The position numbers and the translations under genes are program-made. Positions 42,191 through 52,371 of a stretch of 64,000 nucleotides of DNA are shown piece by piece; the stretch's first letter is position 1, and each line of letters starts with the position of its first letter. The notes beneath the pieces are model-generated. The model made no database searches, was not told the DNA's origin, and saw only the letters and a list, made by a program, of their open reading frames with translations. The DNA is from Phytopythium helicoides (Eukaryota; Oomycota; Peronosporomycetes; Pythiales; Pythiaceae): NCBI GenBank assembly GCA_024867545.1, contig JANFNE010000029.1, positions 516,046 to 580,045 of the forward strand. The letters run 5' to 3'.

Positions 42191-43109
42191 AGTTGTTTTG
42201 TGCGGTAATCGGCGTGGTCTGTAGATACACCGGCAAGGATATTGCGTGATGAAGTACGCTTTTGATCGCTCGTCATTGCGCCCACGAACCGCGAGGCGTT
42301 CAAATTGCATCGTGATGTGCAGGTGCATGCGAGTGGATCGACTCACAGACAATCGAGCAGTTGTGACGCGACAGCGTGGCCGCGAAAACGAACGGGTGGT
42401 CTCCGATGGCGCACAATCGGCCCGCCCAAGCGGATTGTGCCAATCGAAGCTCCTTGTCCAACTGTCCAGCGTCACCACCAGTCACTGACGGGGGTCCGTG
42501 ACCACAAATCCACGGCAGTGCGTGTCGCTGGGCTGACTGACTTTGGACAGCGCGGTGCAAGGAGATGCGCTGGTGTGGCATCTCCCAATGATACGCTTTG
42601 GGGAGCCGCGATTGGCTGGAGGCACGCGTCGACTAAGAACTACTGTTCATCATGAAACCGCTTTGCAGATAGCTCGGAGAAGGTCACTCTCGATTGTATT
42701 TATCGAATATAACGTCATGAAACTGCCAAAGAGACTATTTAGGTGTCCTCCATCTGTCACGGTCATGGACTAGTCCAGCGTGGCACGGTGCCACGGTCTC
42801 AGCAGCCACCTGCACCTCTACCTCTTGCCGTTTGTATGGCGCTGCACTCCACATCGCTGATCACTTGATGCGTCCCCTTCCCTACGGTGTAAACTCCCGC
42901 TCGACCCGACGCTCCACGCTGCCTTTGCGCTCGGCAGCCAGTGCCAACCCGAGCTTCGCGAGGTTGGAGATGCGGCGGCTGCCCCATCTCCAAGGCAGTC
43001 GCTCGCTCTGGCGAGTGGTTGGCTACCACCTCCGCCAGCTCCGAGAGCTCGACGGCTGCCTCACTCTGCAACTTGCGCTGCCTTCGAGACCCCCGAGCCA
43101 GCTCCGACC
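42191..43109. other. Intergenic region between ABCC and BT1-5
   Basis: 919 nt; ABCC 3' flank and BT1-5 promoter. Short frames on both strands overlap without domain content. Nothing else recognised. Confidence 0.35.
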
Positions 43110-44769
43110 ATGACGCAGCCTTCGCCTGTCGACCCCGCGGGCATCAAGATCGAGTCGCCCATGGTCGCGTACCAGGACGCCAAGACGCCCCCCGCCGCGC
43201 TCGAGGGCGGCGCGCTGCGACCCGGAGGCGCCGAGTCGGTCTTCTCGCGCAAGCACCTGGGCCTGCTGGCGCACATCGCGTCCGTGGGCGTCATCTACGG
43301 CGTCAACCTCAGCGTCATCTACTCGGTCATGAACAACTACCTCTACATGTCGGCAACGCTCGTGGCCACGGCGCAGGCGCTCGTGCGCATCCCCTCGCAC
43401 GCTGCGCATGTTTGCCGCCGCCTTCTCCGACTGCTACCCCATCTTTGGCTACCGCCGTCGCCCGTACCTCATGCTCGGCTGGACGCTCACCTTCGTCGCG
43501 TGCTTTCTCATGGCAGTCATCCCGCTCGGTGACCCGTACTACGGCGACGAGGACTTGTACGACATGGACATCTCCGAAATGACGGACGCGCAGCTTGCTA
43601 CGATGAACTTCGACGCTCCAGACCACGGTATCAAGCTCATCTTCCTCTTCATGATTGCCAACCTCGGCACGGTGATCGCCTTCGGACCCGCCGACGGATA
43701 CATGATTGAGCTCGCGCAGCGCGAGCCTGAGAGCATTCGCGGCACGACGCAGTCGTACGTATCGCTCGTGCGCAACCTGTTCGCGATTCTCTCGGCCTTC
43801 TTGACGGGCCTGGCGCTCAACGGTATCGAGTACGGCGGGGACTTTTCGTGGACCATGGGTTTCAACAACGTCATGTGGGTCTGCACGGCCTTCTCGTTCG
43901 TCACCATCCCACTTTGCTGGTTCTGCATCACGGAGGAGAAGAAGGAGCGTATCTCGATGCGCAAGTTCTACGCCGACCTGTACGAGCTGATTCAGCACCG
44001 CGTGTACTACCAGATCATTGCGTTCCGCTTCTTTCGACAGATCCTGTCGCTCTTCTCCGTCACGGCCTCGAGCATCATCCAGAGCACGTACGCCAATGTC
44101 ACGCCGCTCAACGAAGGTATTTCCGACATGCTCTCGTCGCTTGTGACTGTTATTTCGCTCTACATTGTGCGCAAGTGGGGTCTGCACTGGAGCTGGCAGC
44201 TCATGGTGGTGGCGTGCCAGTTCTTTGTCGTTTTCTTCGATGCTATTCCGACTTTCTTCACGATCTGGAACGTTTACCGCAGTCAGTGGTTCTGGCTTGG
44301 TCTGCCGCTGCTCGAGGAATTCCCGAACAGTATTGGAGACTTTATCGCGACGCTTTTTGTTGTCGAGATCACCGATATTGGCCGCGAGGCTACTACGAAC
44401 GGCCTCATGATTACGATCTCGGCGCTTGGAACTCCATTCTCTACCGTTCTGTACAAGTGGGTCGACAGCTACTTTGACATTGCACGCAAGTCTGTCGTCA
44501 AGGATGATCGCCATGTGCACCGCCAGCTCACGTACGCGTATCTGATTGCGTACGGCTGCAACTTGCTGTCGGTGGTGTTTGTGTACTGGCTGCCGCGCCA
44601 GAAGGCGGAGGCTAAGGCGCTCAAGGAGTCCGGTGGCAAGAACTGGTGGCTGGGCACCATCACGGTGGTGTACCTCGCTTTTGCGTTCTGCTGGACGGTC
44701 ATGACCAACATCCTGAGCCTGTGGGACTCGACCTCGTGTCTCCGTATCGCTGGCGGCACTGGTTGCTAA
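43110..44769 (+). CDS. BT1/folate-biopterin transporter family MFS protein 5, frameshifted
   Basis: Starts at the ATG at 43110 (MTQPSPVDPAGIKIESP) and stops at 44769. The first 96 codons include ALRPGGAESVF and TM1-2. The frame then breaks at about 43398: reading TCGCACGCTGCG, the frame of the rest (TLRMFAAAFSDCYPIFGY) is recovered if one C is extra. The remainder has GYRRRPYLMLGW, ADGYMIELAQREPESIRG, NGIEYGGDFSW and the family end CLRIAGGTGC. Total length minus one base gives 552 aa. It is clearly more distant from copies 1-4 than they are from one another, so it is a separate lineage. One insertion with no other lesion may be an assembly error. Confidence 0.82.
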
Positions 44770-44914
44770 GCAAAATCAAGACAGCTTTCGTAGATCGATT
44801 GGGACTCACGCCAGAGCGCGTACAAATATGTGCAATTGAGCACTACAAAAGGCAATTTAGATTTCTTCATACCTCCTGAGGTGTTAACCTCCTCCACTTC
44901 TTCATGCTGTTCTA

Positions 44915-47866
44915 TCAGTTGGCATACGAGGCAGCCATATAGATGGCCCACGAGCGAGACAGGCCGTCGTCGAGCGGCACCGTCTGCAACTGCGTCATCG
45001 CAACTCCCTTGTTCACGATCGCGTAGTTCAGATACAGGATCGACAGCCAGCCGTTCGCAGTTTGGGAACCAGTCACGAGCGCGTCCTTCGACAGGATCTG
45101 CGTCCACTCCTCGCTCACAAACTGAGGCGTGCGCACAAACTGCGTCACAGATGACACCGGCAGCATCTGGATGCCGTGGATCGCGCTCTTGTCACTCGAG
45201 AACCACGTCGAGTATGCCACCTTGTTGTCGAAGATCATGCTCGCCACCTTGTTGGCACGGTAGCTCGCGGGATGGTTCGTGTTCGTGTCCAGTAGCAAGT
45301 AGTATGACTTGATGGCGTGTGCATTCACGCGTGTCATGAGTTTGCCGACTGCCTCCATCTGTGCGTTCCCCGTCATCTTGCCAAACATATAGAGCGCGAA
45401 CGCCGAGTTGACATCCTCCGATGAGCTCTCCTGATCCTTGCCGTCACCCATGGTTGTCAAGCCGTGTGCGTACGAGTGGCCCAGGAACCAGTCGAACGCA
45501 CGGAAGCGAGGGAAGTATGCGTCGTCCGAGGCAAAGTTGGCGTAGTCGCGTGCCAGCAGAGTCGCCATCGTGTTCATGTCTGCCAGCTTGCTCCACGTCG
45601 GATCGAGGTAGTTGACGATTGCGGCCGCGTGCACCCAATACCCCCAGTGGAAATGGTGGTCATTGTAGATTGAGTTGCCAAAGTCGCTTCCTCGGTCGTT
45701 CAGCGTCAGACCCGCCGAACTCACGATGCCGCCGTACACACGGTCGTATTTGAGCTTGTACGTCCACCCGTTAGTCACGAACGGGTCCATGACGGCGCGC
45801 AACTTGCCTAGACACAGCGGGAGGATCGTCGTGTTGGTCCCCGCGACGACCGTGTCCTTGGCCATGAGACACAGGTTCGCATACTTGAGGATGGCTTTGC
45901 CGTTGAAGTAGCAGCTCCCATCCACGGGTATCGACCAGTCCGCATCAATGTCGCTCTGCAATAGCTTGAGCAAGTTTTGAGCCTGAGCAGTGATGGCGTC
46001 GATTGTAGACGATGGATACAAACCCGAAGGCACGTTCTGCGATTCCTTCATCGTCCACTTGAATGGCATCGACCCCGTCGTCGAGTAGGCTTGCATCGGT
46101 CCATGGGTAGTCGAGTACGCCGTCATGCCACTGATGGCGCTCGTGGTGCCGCTGGTTGTGTCGATGGTCTCGGAGATGTGAGGCAGCGCAAAGTGCACCA
46201 TACCGGTCGAGCAATCACCTGTCGTCGTCCAGCTGAACGAGTACGTCGCATCATCAACCGGAGAAACTGAGCCGCCCTGCACAATGCAGTAGCGACGAGT
46301 GTCAAGTGTGGATACCGAAGCGCTGTCGAGCACAGCGGCGGCGCGGAGGATTCCGGTGAAGGATCCACTCGCTGTGAGAGTCGAGCCACTGATGGTGAGC
46401 GTGATCGACTGCGTGGCGAGTCCGTTACTGGAGAGCGAATACAACGCCCACGTCTGGCCCGAGCTGTACACAATCGTGAACTTTGACGCTGTAATCGACC
46501 CCTTTGTGATGCTGTTGACCGACGCGATAGTTGCCGCAGACGTCAGTACAGGAGTCAGCGCCGTGTAGGATACGGTGGTGTACGCAGATCCGGACACGAG
46601 ATACGACTCCATGAGTCCTCCACTCGTCGTCTTGAACTGCGTCTTGACACCAAGGTCACTCCAGTCCACTACCTGAAATGCAGGCGTTGCGGCGGAAAAC
46701 TCGTTGGCAGTGAAGACAAACTCGCGGACGGTCGAATGGTAGTAGTACTCGTTCGCATTGTTGTTGGTCGTGGCACCTCCGAATTGACGGCTGCGATACG
46801 GGTAGCTGACTGCGAGGCTGAGCGGCATCGAGTCGATGACGACCTGGTATTCGTACGGGTTGGCCCAGATGGGATTGATGCTCGAGGTGGCGTCGCACGC
46901 GATGAGGTTCCCCCACCACTTGTTCGTCGGAATCGGTCGTATACTGGGCAGGGAGCTATTGATGCGGAGGGGAGTGCATAGAGTATTCATGCTGGTTGTG
47001 TACTCTAAAAGCGCTGACGGTGGAGCTTGATTATTGGGAGCAATTGTCGTTGATGTCGATGAAGGGGTGGACGTTGTATTTGTTGGCGTTGGGGTTGATG
47101 TCGTTGTGTTCGGAGATGGTGTTACGGTGGTTGGTGAGGGCGTCGCAGACGTTTGGACTGGAGTCGAGGCGGGAGGCGAAGCTGACGGTGCAGGGGAAGC
47201 AGTTGTTGGGTTTGGTGTTGGAGCTGCTGTTGATGGCGTTGGGGTAGTCGAAGCTGGTGCTGGAGTTGCAGCTGTGGGCTTTGGTGTAGCTGTTGTTGGT
47301 GTTGGGGTGGCCACAGTTGGGGCTGGAGTTGCAGTTGTTGGTTTTGGCGTGACTGTTGTTGGTGCTCGAGTCGTCGCAGTCGGGACAGGAGTTGCAGTTG
47401 TTGGTTTTGGCGTGACTGTTGTTGGTGTCGGAGTTGAGGTTACTGGGCTTAGTGGAGCGGAGACCGCCCCAGTATTTTTCTTCTTGATCCCAACGGACGA
47501 TCTGAGGTAGCATGCGGATCGTCCGTCCGCGTTGTAGTTGACGAACGTATATGCCACACAGCCAGTTGTTGTCGAGCAACGAGCACAGCAATCTCCTGGC
47601 TGAAGACTGTAGATTGTCTGGAGTACCTTACCACTGTACTCGATACCGACCTCCACAGTAGGGCAGCGAGGAGGAACCGAGATGCATTGGTAGCTCGTGG
47701 GGCTCCATCTCTGGCAGTAATTACCCGTCACACAGCACCCGTAACCGGCAGTGTCGCTTCCACAGCTCACCCCAGACGCAACGCATGTTGCCGCATCAAC
47801 TTGTTTGCTCTGGAGCACGACCGAGAGAGCTGCAATTCCCCCAACGAAAGCTGAGGCTCTCACCAT
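44915..47866 (-). CDS. GH81 endo-1,3-beta-glucanase with one CBM1-PAN unit
   Basis: 983 aa, secreted. Residues 1-25 are a signal peptide. A Cys-rich CBM1-like module (28-68, with CCVTGNYCQRWSPTSYQC) is followed by a PAN/Apple-like module (69-122, CCARCSTTTGCVAYTFVNYN). A Thr/Pro linker of repeated TPKPTTATP-type units covers about 140-280. The GH81 catalytic part runs from about 300 to the end, with PIPTNKWWGNL, YNDHHFHWGYWVHAAAI carrying the catalytic Asp and DGKDQESSSEDVN carrying the catalytic Glu. GH81 enzymes cleave beta-1,3-glucan, the main oomycete and fungal wall polymer, so the role may be wall remodelling or attack on callose or other microbes. It converges on BT1-5 and is tandem with a second GH81. 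Confidence 0.92.
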   Translation of the reverse strand: MVRASAFVGGIAALSVVLQSKQVDAATCVASGVSCGSDTAGYGCCVTGNYCQRWSPTSYQCISVPPRCPTVEVGIEYSGKVLQTIYSLQPGDCCARCSTTTGCVAYTFVNYNADGRSACYLRSSVGIKKKNTGAVSAPLSPVTSTPTPTTVTPKPTTATPVPTATTRAPTTVTPKPTTATPAPTVATPTPTTATPKPTAATPAPASTTPTPSTAAPTPNPTTASPAPSASPPASTPVQTSATPSPTTVTPSPNTTTSTPTPTNTTSTPSSTSTTIAPNNQAPPSALLEYTTSMNTLCTPLRINSSLPSIRPIPTNKWWGNLIACDATSSINPIWANPYEYQVVIDSMPLSLAVSYPYRSRQFGGATTNNNANEYYYHSTVREFVFTANEFSAATPAFQVVDWSDLGVKTQFKTTSGGLMESYLVSGSAYTTVSYTALTPVLTSAATIASVNSITKGSITASKFTIVYSSGQTWALYSLSSNGLATQSITLTISGSTLTASGSFTGILRAAAVLDSASVSTLDTRRYCIVQGGSVSPVDDATYSFSWTTTGDCSTGMVHFALPHISETIDTTSGTTSAISGMTAYSTTHGPMQAYSTTGSMPFKWTMKESQNVPSGLYPSSTIDAITAQAQNLLKLLQSDIDADWSIPVDGSCYFNGKAILKYANLCLMAKDTVVAGTNTTILPLCLGKLRAVMDPFVTNGWTYKLKYDRVYGGIVSSAGLTLNDRGSDFGNSIYNDHHFHWGYWVHAAAIVNYLDPTWSKLADMNTMATLLARDYANFASDDAYFPRFRAFDWFLGHSYAHGLTTMGDGKDQESSSEDVNSAFALYMFGKMTGNAQMEAVGKLMTRVNAHAIKSYYLLLDTNTNHPASYRANKVASMIFDNKVAYSTWFSSDKSAIHGIQMLPVSSVTQFVRTPQFVSEEWTQILSKDALVTGSQTANGWLSILYLNYAIVNKGVAMTQLQTVPLDDGLSRSWAIYMAASYAN

Positions 47867-48463
47867 TTCTCACTGGCCGAAGTCCAAAATGAAGGATTGC
47901 GCTCGGCTTTCCTACCACGCCTTCCACAAGTGCAAGCCGGAAAGTTGCTCTGCTAATAACCGAGTGCACCAAGTCGAAAGCTGGGATGTGTTCCAATCAC
48001 TTGATCGTGCGGCTGCGAGATGCGAAACCAAGCAAAAGGCTTTCTGCCATCCGGACTCAACTCTCCTTGGTGTTCGGACAACGAGCGTGGCTAACTTGAA
48101 CTCGAGCACTCATTCAGGCACCGTACTCACAAAAGCCTCTATACTGCATTCAGTGTCTGAACCTCTGACCCCGAACCGACTTCTCATCTGTGGAATGATA
48201 AGACGCGAGGAGAAGGTCCGACACCACAACTCGCAGCTCAAGAGTGCAGCGATACAGCACAAGAGTTCCAGAACCTCAAGGAATTGTGATCACGTTCACT
48301 CCAATGGTTTTTCATGCGTGGTGTCTAAATTTGACAATGCTTCAACATAACTGGTCTGATCATAGCAACTTCGCCTTTTGCCTCCATAGCTCGCCACCAA
48401 CGGCTCGCAACACTCTTACAAATCGAGTTGTCTGGTTCCCTTCGAAGTCTCAGCTACCGAAGC
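47867..48463. other. Intergenic region upstream of GH81-1
   Basis: 597 nt between the tandem GH81 genes, containing the GH81-1 promoter (minus strand) and the GH81-2 3' flank. The plus-strand open frame here (47751-48350) runs antisense into GH81-1 and has no domain. Nothing else recognised. Confidence 0.35.
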
Positions 48464-51400
48464 TCAGGCAGAATTTGAGTAAGCGGCTGCCATGTAGATG
48501 GCCCACGAGCGAGATAGCCCGTCGTCGAGTGGCACCGTCTGCAACTGCGTCATCGCAACTCCCTTGTTCACGATCGCGTAGTTCAGATACAGGATCGACA
48601 GCCAGCCGTTCGCAGTTTGGGAACCAGTCACGAGCGCGTCCTTCGACAGGATCTGTGTCCACTCCTCGCTCACAAACTGAGGCGTGCGCACAAACTGCGT
48701 CACAGATGACACCGGCAGCATCTGGATGCCGTGGATCGCGCTCTTGTCGCTCGAGAACCACGTCGAGTATGCCACCTTGTTGTCGAAGATCATGCTCGCC
48801 ACCTTGTTGGCACGGTAGCTCGCCGGATGGTTCGTGTTCGTGTCCAGTAGCAAGTAGTACGACTTGATGGCGTGTGCATTCACGCGTGTCATGAGTTTGC
48901 CGACCGCCTCCATCTGTGCGTTCCCCGTCATCTTGCCAAACATGTAGAGCGCGAACGCCGAGTTGACATCCTCCGACGAGCTCTCCTGATCCTTTCCGTC
49001 GCCCATGGTTGTCAAGCCGTGTGCGTACGAGTGGCCCAGGAACCAGTCAAACGCACGGAAGCGAGGGAAGTACGCGTCATCCGAGGCGAAGTTGGCGTAG
49101 TCGCGTGTCAGCAGATTCGCCATCGCGTTCATGTCTGCGAGCTTGCTCCACGTCGGGTCGAGGTAGTTGACGATTGCGGCAGCGTGCACCCAATACCCCC
49201 AGTGGAAATGGTGGTCATTGTAGATCGTGTTGCCAAAGTCGCTTCCTCGGTCGTTCAGCGTCAGACCCGCCGAACTCACGATGCCGCCGTACACACGGTC
49301 ATATTTGAGCTTGTACGTCCACCCATTAGTCACGAACGGGTCCATGACGGCGCGCAACTTGCCTAGACACAGCGGGAGGATCGTCGTGTTGGTCCCCGCG
49401 ACGACCGTGTCCTTGGCCACGAGACACAGGTTCGCGTACTTGAGGATGGCTTTGCCGTTGAAGTAGTAGCTCCCATCCACGGGAACCGACCAGTCCGCGT
49501 CAATGTCGCTCTGCAATAGCTTGAGCAAGTTTTGAGCCTGAGCAGTGGTGGCGTCGATTGTAGACGATGGATACAAACCCGAAGGCACGTCCTGCGACTC
49601 CTTCATCGTCCATTTGAATGGCGTCGACCCCGTCGTCGAGTAGGCTTGCATCGGTCCATGAGTAGTCGAGTACGCCGTCATACCACTGATGGTGCTCGTG
49701 GTGCCGCTGGTTGTGTCGATGGTCTCGGAGATGTGAGGCAGCGCAAAGTGCACCATACCGACTGAGCAATCACCTGCCGTTGTCCAGCTGAACGAGTACG
49801 TCGCATCATCAACCGGAGCAACTGAGCCGCCCTGCACCATGCAGTAGCGACGAGTGTCGAGTGTGGACACTGAGGCGCTGTCGAGCACAACGGCAGCGCG
49901 GAGGATTCCAGTGAAGGATCCGCTCGCTGTGAGAGTCGAGCCACTGATGGTGAGCGTGATCGACTGCGTGGCGAGTCCGTTACTGGAGAGCGAATACAAC
50001 GCCCACGTCTGGCCCGAGCTGTACACTATGGTGAACTTTGACGCTGTAATCGACCCCTTTGTGATGCTGTTGACAGATGCGATAGTTGCCGCAGACGTCA
50101 ATACAGGAGTCAGTGCCGTGTAGGATACGGTGGTGTACGCAGATCCGGACACGAGATACGACTCCATGAGTCCTCCACTCGTCGTCTTGAACTGCGTCTT
50201 GACACCAAGGTCGCTCCAGTCCACCACCTGAAATGTAGGCGTTGTGGCGGAAAACTCGTTGGCAGTGAAGACAAACTCGCGGACGGTCGAATGGTAGTAG
50301 TACTCGTTCGCATTGTTGTTGGTCGTGGCGCCTCCGAATTGACGGCTGCGATACGGGTAGCTGACCGCGAGGCTGAGCGGCGTCGAGTCGATGACGACCT
50401 GGTATTCGTACGGGTTGGCCCAGATGGGATTGATGCTCGAGGTGGCGTCGCACGCGATGAGGTTCCCCCACCACTTGTTCGTCGGAATCGGTCGCGTGCT
50501 TTGAATGGAGGATGAAACACGCTGTGGCGCGCACAAAGCGGTCATACCTGTTGTTGAGTCTACAACGGTTGACGGCAGCGCTGCACCAAAAGTACTTGTT
50601 GGCGTAGGTGCTGGCGTTGGAGTTGGAGTTGGAGTTGATGAAGGGGTCGGAGTTGGAGTTGGAGTCTGTGTAGGCGTCGGAGTTGGAGTTGGAGTAACTG
50701 TGGCAGTGATGAGACTGGCGGAGACAACACCAGTTGCTGGTGTTCTGGTCCCTGTGCCAGATTTGAGATAGCACGCTGATCGCCCATCAGAGTTGTAGTT
50801 GACGAACGTGTACGCTTTGCAGTTAGTTATCGCGGCACACTTATCGCAACACTCGGCCGCTCCGACGTTGTAGACAGTCGCCAAGTCGTTGCCGTAGTAG
50901 TCTATTCCAATCTCTGGCGCACTGCACTTGACAGGGGTCGTGACGCACTGGTAGTACCAAGGATTCCATGGCTGGCAATAGGATCCAGATTCGCAACACT
51001 TTGCTCCACCAGTTTGGCTCCCACAATTTCCACTGAGTGCTACGCATGGTCCCGCTGGATTGGTGGTCACGGACGTCGGCGTCGGTTTCGGCGTTGGCGT
51101 TGGCGTTGGCGTTGGCGTCGGTGTGGTTGTCGTCACTGTCGAAGAGACTGCACCAACCGAGGGAGTCTTGGTCCCGGTTCCGGTCTTCAAGTAGCAAGCC
51201 GAGCGTCCGTCTGTGTTGTAGTTGACCAAAGTGTAGGCTTTGCAGCCCGTCGTAGTCACGCATTGGGTGCAGCAATCCGAGGGGCCAACATTGTATACGA
51301 CCTTGAGGTCGCTGCCGTAGTAGTCGATGCCGACTTCAACTGCGCTGCACTTAGTTGGAATGGCGACACACTGGTAGTACCACGGGTTCCATCGCTGGCA

Positions 51401-51559
51401 GTAGTTGCCGGAGGTGCAGCAGCCGAAGCCGCTTGCATCATTGCCGCAGTTGTCGTTGACGGCGCCACAGGTCGCACCGGAGGCCGCGCGTGTTCCACAG
51501 AGCAGAATGAGAGTCCCCACAAAGCCCAGGAGGGCGGTTGGGGTCTTGTACTTGGCCAT
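48464..51559 (-). CDS. GH81 endo-1,3-beta-glucanase with two CBM1-PAN units
   Basis: 1031 aa from the ATG at 51559 (MAKYKTPTALLGFVG), with a signal peptide to about residue 28. Two CBM1-PAN units follow (about 31-125 and 172-266), each with a CBM1 core such as CCTSGNYCQRWNPWYYQC and a PAN core such as CCTQCVTTTGCKAYT. They are joined by a short TPTPTP linker and followed by a second Thr/Pro linker to about residue 335. The catalytic GH81 domain (about 350-1025) is almost residue-identical to that of GH81-1, including YNDHHFHWGYW and DQESSSEDVN. The N-terminal halves are much more different than the catalytic halves. The protein should be secreted and bind polysaccharide through its paired modules. 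Confidence 0.92.
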   Translation of the reverse strand: MAKYKTPTALLGFVGTLILLCGTRAASGATCGAVNDNCGNDASGFGCCTSGNYCQRWNPWYYQCVAIPTKCSAVEVGIDYYGSDLKVVYNVGPSDCCTQCVTTTGCKAYTLVNYNTDGRSACYLKTGTGTKTPSVGAVSSTVTTTTPTPTPTPTPTPKPTPTSVTTNPAGPCVALSGNCGSQTGGAKCCESGSYCQPWNPWYYQCVTTPVKCSAPEIGIDYYGNDLATVYNVGAAECCDKCAAITNCKAYTFVNYNSDGRSACYLKSGTGTRTPATGVVSASLITATVTPTPTPTPTQTPTPTPTPSSTPTPTPTPAPTPTSTFGAALPSTVVDSTTGMTALCAPQRVSSSIQSTRPIPTNKWWGNLIACDATSSINPIWANPYEYQVVIDSTPLSLAVSYPYRSRQFGGATTNNNANEYYYHSTVREFVFTANEFSATTPTFQVVDWSDLGVKTQFKTTSGGLMESYLVSGSAYTTVSYTALTPVLTSAATIASVNSITKGSITASKFTIVYSSGQTWALYSLSSNGLATQSITLTISGSTLTASGSFTGILRAAVVLDSASVSTLDTRRYCMVQGGSVAPVDDATYSFSWTTAGDCSVGMVHFALPHISETIDTTSGTTSTISGMTAYSTTHGPMQAYSTTGSTPFKWTMKESQDVPSGLYPSSTIDATTAQAQNLLKLLQSDIDADWSVPVDGSYYFNGKAILKYANLCLVAKDTVVAGTNTTILPLCLGKLRAVMDPFVTNGWTYKLKYDRVYGGIVSSAGLTLNDRGSDFGNTIYNDHHFHWGYWVHAAAIVNYLDPTWSKLADMNAMANLLTRDYANFASDDAYFPRFRAFDWFLGHSYAHGLTTMGDGKDQESSSEDVNSAFALYMFGKMTGNAQMEAVGKLMTRVNAHAIKSYYLLLDTNTNHPASYRANKVASMIFDNKVAYSTWFSSDKSAIHGIQMLPVSSVTQFVRTPQFVSEEWTQILSKDALVTGSQTANGWLSILYLNYAIVNKGVAMTQLQTVPLDDGLSRSWAIYMAAAYSNSA

Positions 51560-52371
51560 GGCGGCGCAAAGTCGAGAGTGGGGGATGTATGCATGGGCTC
51601 GGGAACGCTCGAGCCAGCGCTGTCGACTTGAGGCTGAATCCGCAACTCACGCCGAATGAGGAGCGTCGAACATAGAGAAGGCTGCTCGAACGCTCGCCAA
51701 GAAGCGTGCGTGTCTCCCCTCGTCCATATCCGGCCACTTGTATGCCAAGCAGCAGAGAGCGCTGGACTTGGATCGAAAGTTGCCAGTCTCCGAACTCGCG
51801 CGCCAAGTTTCCACGTGTGTGACAGCCGTCAACGAGCTGTGTCGAACGCCCGAATGAGCTTCGAACGCCCGAACGAGCACGTGCCGAGCAGAATCGAGCG
51901 AGTTTCAAGCAGAATTTAGCGAGAGTCAAGCAGGATCGAGCGAGAGGTGGGCGGAAGTCATCGAGGAACGCAGAGCGAGAGTGGCGGCGGCAGCGAGGGC
52001 ATGGTCTCCGGCCTGGTTGGTGACACATTCTTGGACTTGTGGACCACATGAGCTGAAGCATTTTATAGCCAATAAGGTGAGTCCAAAAGGTTGGGTGGCC
52101 AATCAGCAGCATACGAAACTGCGATTGGGTAGATTCAGGAAATGAAATGAGACCATTGGCTTGAACGCTATGGAATCGTTTTTATCACATTTCGGCAAAC
52201 TGAACGAGATATTTCGTTCAAATGAACGTTTTAATCGTTTAATTAAATCGATGACTTCAACGAGTCACCACGTGAAGTTCACGATTCTTCACTTTCTCTT
52301 TTCTTTATCGGTGGGCCACCGACGGTGGGTTCCATATCCAGTCATTGCCGATTTGGCGAGCTGGAGGCGAC
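51560..52371. promoter_or_regulatory. GH81-2 promoter region with 21-nt tandem repeat and CCAAT boxes
   Basis: Three 21-nt direct repeats (AGCAGAATCGAGCGAGTTTCA and variants) lie at 51887-51949, preceded by a doubled TCGAACGCCCGAA word (about 51842-51873). Further on are four CCAAT/ATTGG words (about 52068, 52099, 52122 and 52153). From about 52180 the base composition turns AT-rich (52180-52300), which probably marks the edge of the transposon-derived region. A divergent promoter for GH81-2 and the transposase gene is possible. Confidence 0.45.

Noticed and set aside
50617..50700. GTTGGAGTTGGAGTT hexamer array as a separate satellite
   Set aside because: It is the coding sequence of the Thr/Pro linker of GH81-2, seen from the opposite strand. 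The same holds for 47040-47440 in GH81-1.
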